In this document: positions 63,101-64,000 of the stretch, piece after piece
How positions within the stretch are numbered: position 1 is the first letter of the stretch
How the letters are laid out: each line of letters begins with the position of its first letter
The notes under the pieces: model-generated
What the model saw: the letters and a program-made list of their open reading frames with translations, nothing else
Told to the model about the DNA's origin: nothing
Database searches by the model: none
Position numbers and translations under genes: made by a program
Assembly (NCBI RefSeq): GCF_027596085.1
Contig: NC_072471.1
Span: 12,714,810-12,778,809 of the forward strand
Direction: 5' to 3'
Length of the DNA stretch: 64,000 bases
DNA from: Anoplopoma fimbria
Taxonomy: Eukaryota > Chordata > Actinopteri > Perciformes > Anoplopomatidae

Positions 63101-64000
63101 CAGGCCGCAGTTAAGAGGAAGGAGCTGCCATCAAACGAAGAAATGTGAGGGCACACGTTTAGATTTAAAGCGCACACGTCACTTTGATCTTCAAGGCAGT
63201 TTGATGTTCTCGCTGAAAAGACCACAAAGCAATCTGGTCCTGTTGTGTGTTTTATCCATTAGAGATGGGGCCAGGGAGATGACTTTAGCAGTGAAGATGG
63301 CTACAAAGGCAAAAAAGGGACAAAAACATGGATGATCATTGCAGTTGGTCATTCATTTTTTTTTTTTATGAAATCTCAGAAACAAACTAAGTACCTAAAA
63401 GTTAAAATTTCTGTTGAAATTTGCGATGAGACCTTCAACCCAGTCAAGTGGTTTCAATGCAGCTCAAGGAACAGAGAAACAAAAAAGCCCCTCTCTCTCG
63501 CTCTCTTTTTCTTGCTCTCTCTCACAAAACACACACACACACACACTCTTGTGGGATCTTGTTTTTTTGCGTTGTTATGACTGACTTGTCACGGGAGGTC
63601 CAGACTTCTGCCATATGCCGAGCCTGCAGGTGCAGGAAGCTGACAGCTCTAAACACTGGGCACATTTTGGTCTATCACACGCCGCCTTTTGATACTTGAC
63701 CCGGAGTGTGTTGACTTTAAAGACTTGTTGCATTGTCTGTGAAGTCTTTTAAGCATTCTGTAAAGCATTCAAATGATCAGGAGCCAATTATTTTCCACCA
63801 GCCAAATGTCTGTGTAACCAAACAGCAGCAAAGGTCAGTGGGTTTAGATTGTGTCGTTTATGATTCTTCACTCTATGAATGAAATATACTTCCCAGTATA
63901 ATGACTTTACACCTTTCAGTATGTAGATGACGTTCGCATTGTTTCTAGGTTTACTGTAACTTGAATTTTGAGTTGCAATGAAATCAACTTTTTCCATCCA
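57101..64000. other. Gene-poor spacer downstream of dennd2a, part 2
   Basis: No certain gene. The sequence is less A/T-rich and less repetitive than elsewhere around 58450-58620, 60540-60720 and 62560-63340, so conserved non-coding elements are plausible. Low-complexity items are a T-run (62260-62277), a T-run (63356-63367) and a (CA)n tract (63529-63546). An open minus-strand stretch at 58432-58605 is described in the findings. Confidence 0.4.

Noticed and set aside
1..64000. CRISPR arrays, operons, tRNA and rRNA genes
   Set aside because: No spaced direct repeats, no polycistronic layout, and no cloverleaf or rRNA core recognised on reading both strands by eye.

Overview
The window is vertebrate nuclear DNA, almost certainly from a ray-finned (percomorph-type) teleost. 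The genes are split into many short exons with GT/AG borders. Introns are compact, (GT)n, (TAA)n, (GA)n and (GAT)n microsatellites are frequent, and several dispersed repeats are of kinds common in perch-like fish. The proteins match vertebrate families closely but are not mammalian copies. I see no bacterial, phage, CRISPR or operon-like content, and no RNA gene I can support.

Six protein-coding genes can be read exon by exon. Left to right they are: prdm4 (minus, 3' end cut off by the window edge, 1-4665); ascl4 (plus, 5649-6251); sapcd1 (minus, 9428-12581); cdkn1a/p21 (plus, coding 24991-25666 with a tentative non-coding exon near 22.65 kb); slc37a3 (minus, coding 30194-35903 with a likely non-coding exon at about 38.5 kb); and dennd2a (plus, coding 41030-49570 with a likely non-coding exon at about 38.8 kb). 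For sapcd1, cdkn1a, slc37a3 and dennd2a the exons join in frame from start to stop, giving 171, 178, 502 and 1049 residues. prdm4 gives 830 residues before the edge.

The long gene-poor stretches are 6.3-9.4 kb, 12.6-22.6 kb and 49.6-64 kb. They hold microsatellites, a complete hAT-type MITE with an 8-bp target duplication (21.25-21.62 kb), an older fish repeat interrupted by a TTAA-flanked MITE (56.1-57.1 kb), other degraded repeats, and high-complexity DNA that may include conserved non-coding elements.

The genes are not one pathway. They form a mosaic of three human synteny blocks: PRDM4-ASCL4 (12q23), SAPCD1 and CDKN1A (both 6p21), and SLC37A3-DENND2A (7q34). slc37a3 and dennd2a appear to share a head-to-head promoter. 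The most notable observations are a prdm4 upstream reading frame whose stop overlaps the main start (ATGA), a 52-codon tandem duplication inside a dennd2a exon, a perfect 22-bp-arm hairpin at 50.8 kb, the nested transposon, and CTCF-like motifs facing each other across cdkn1a. I found no convincing new biological system.
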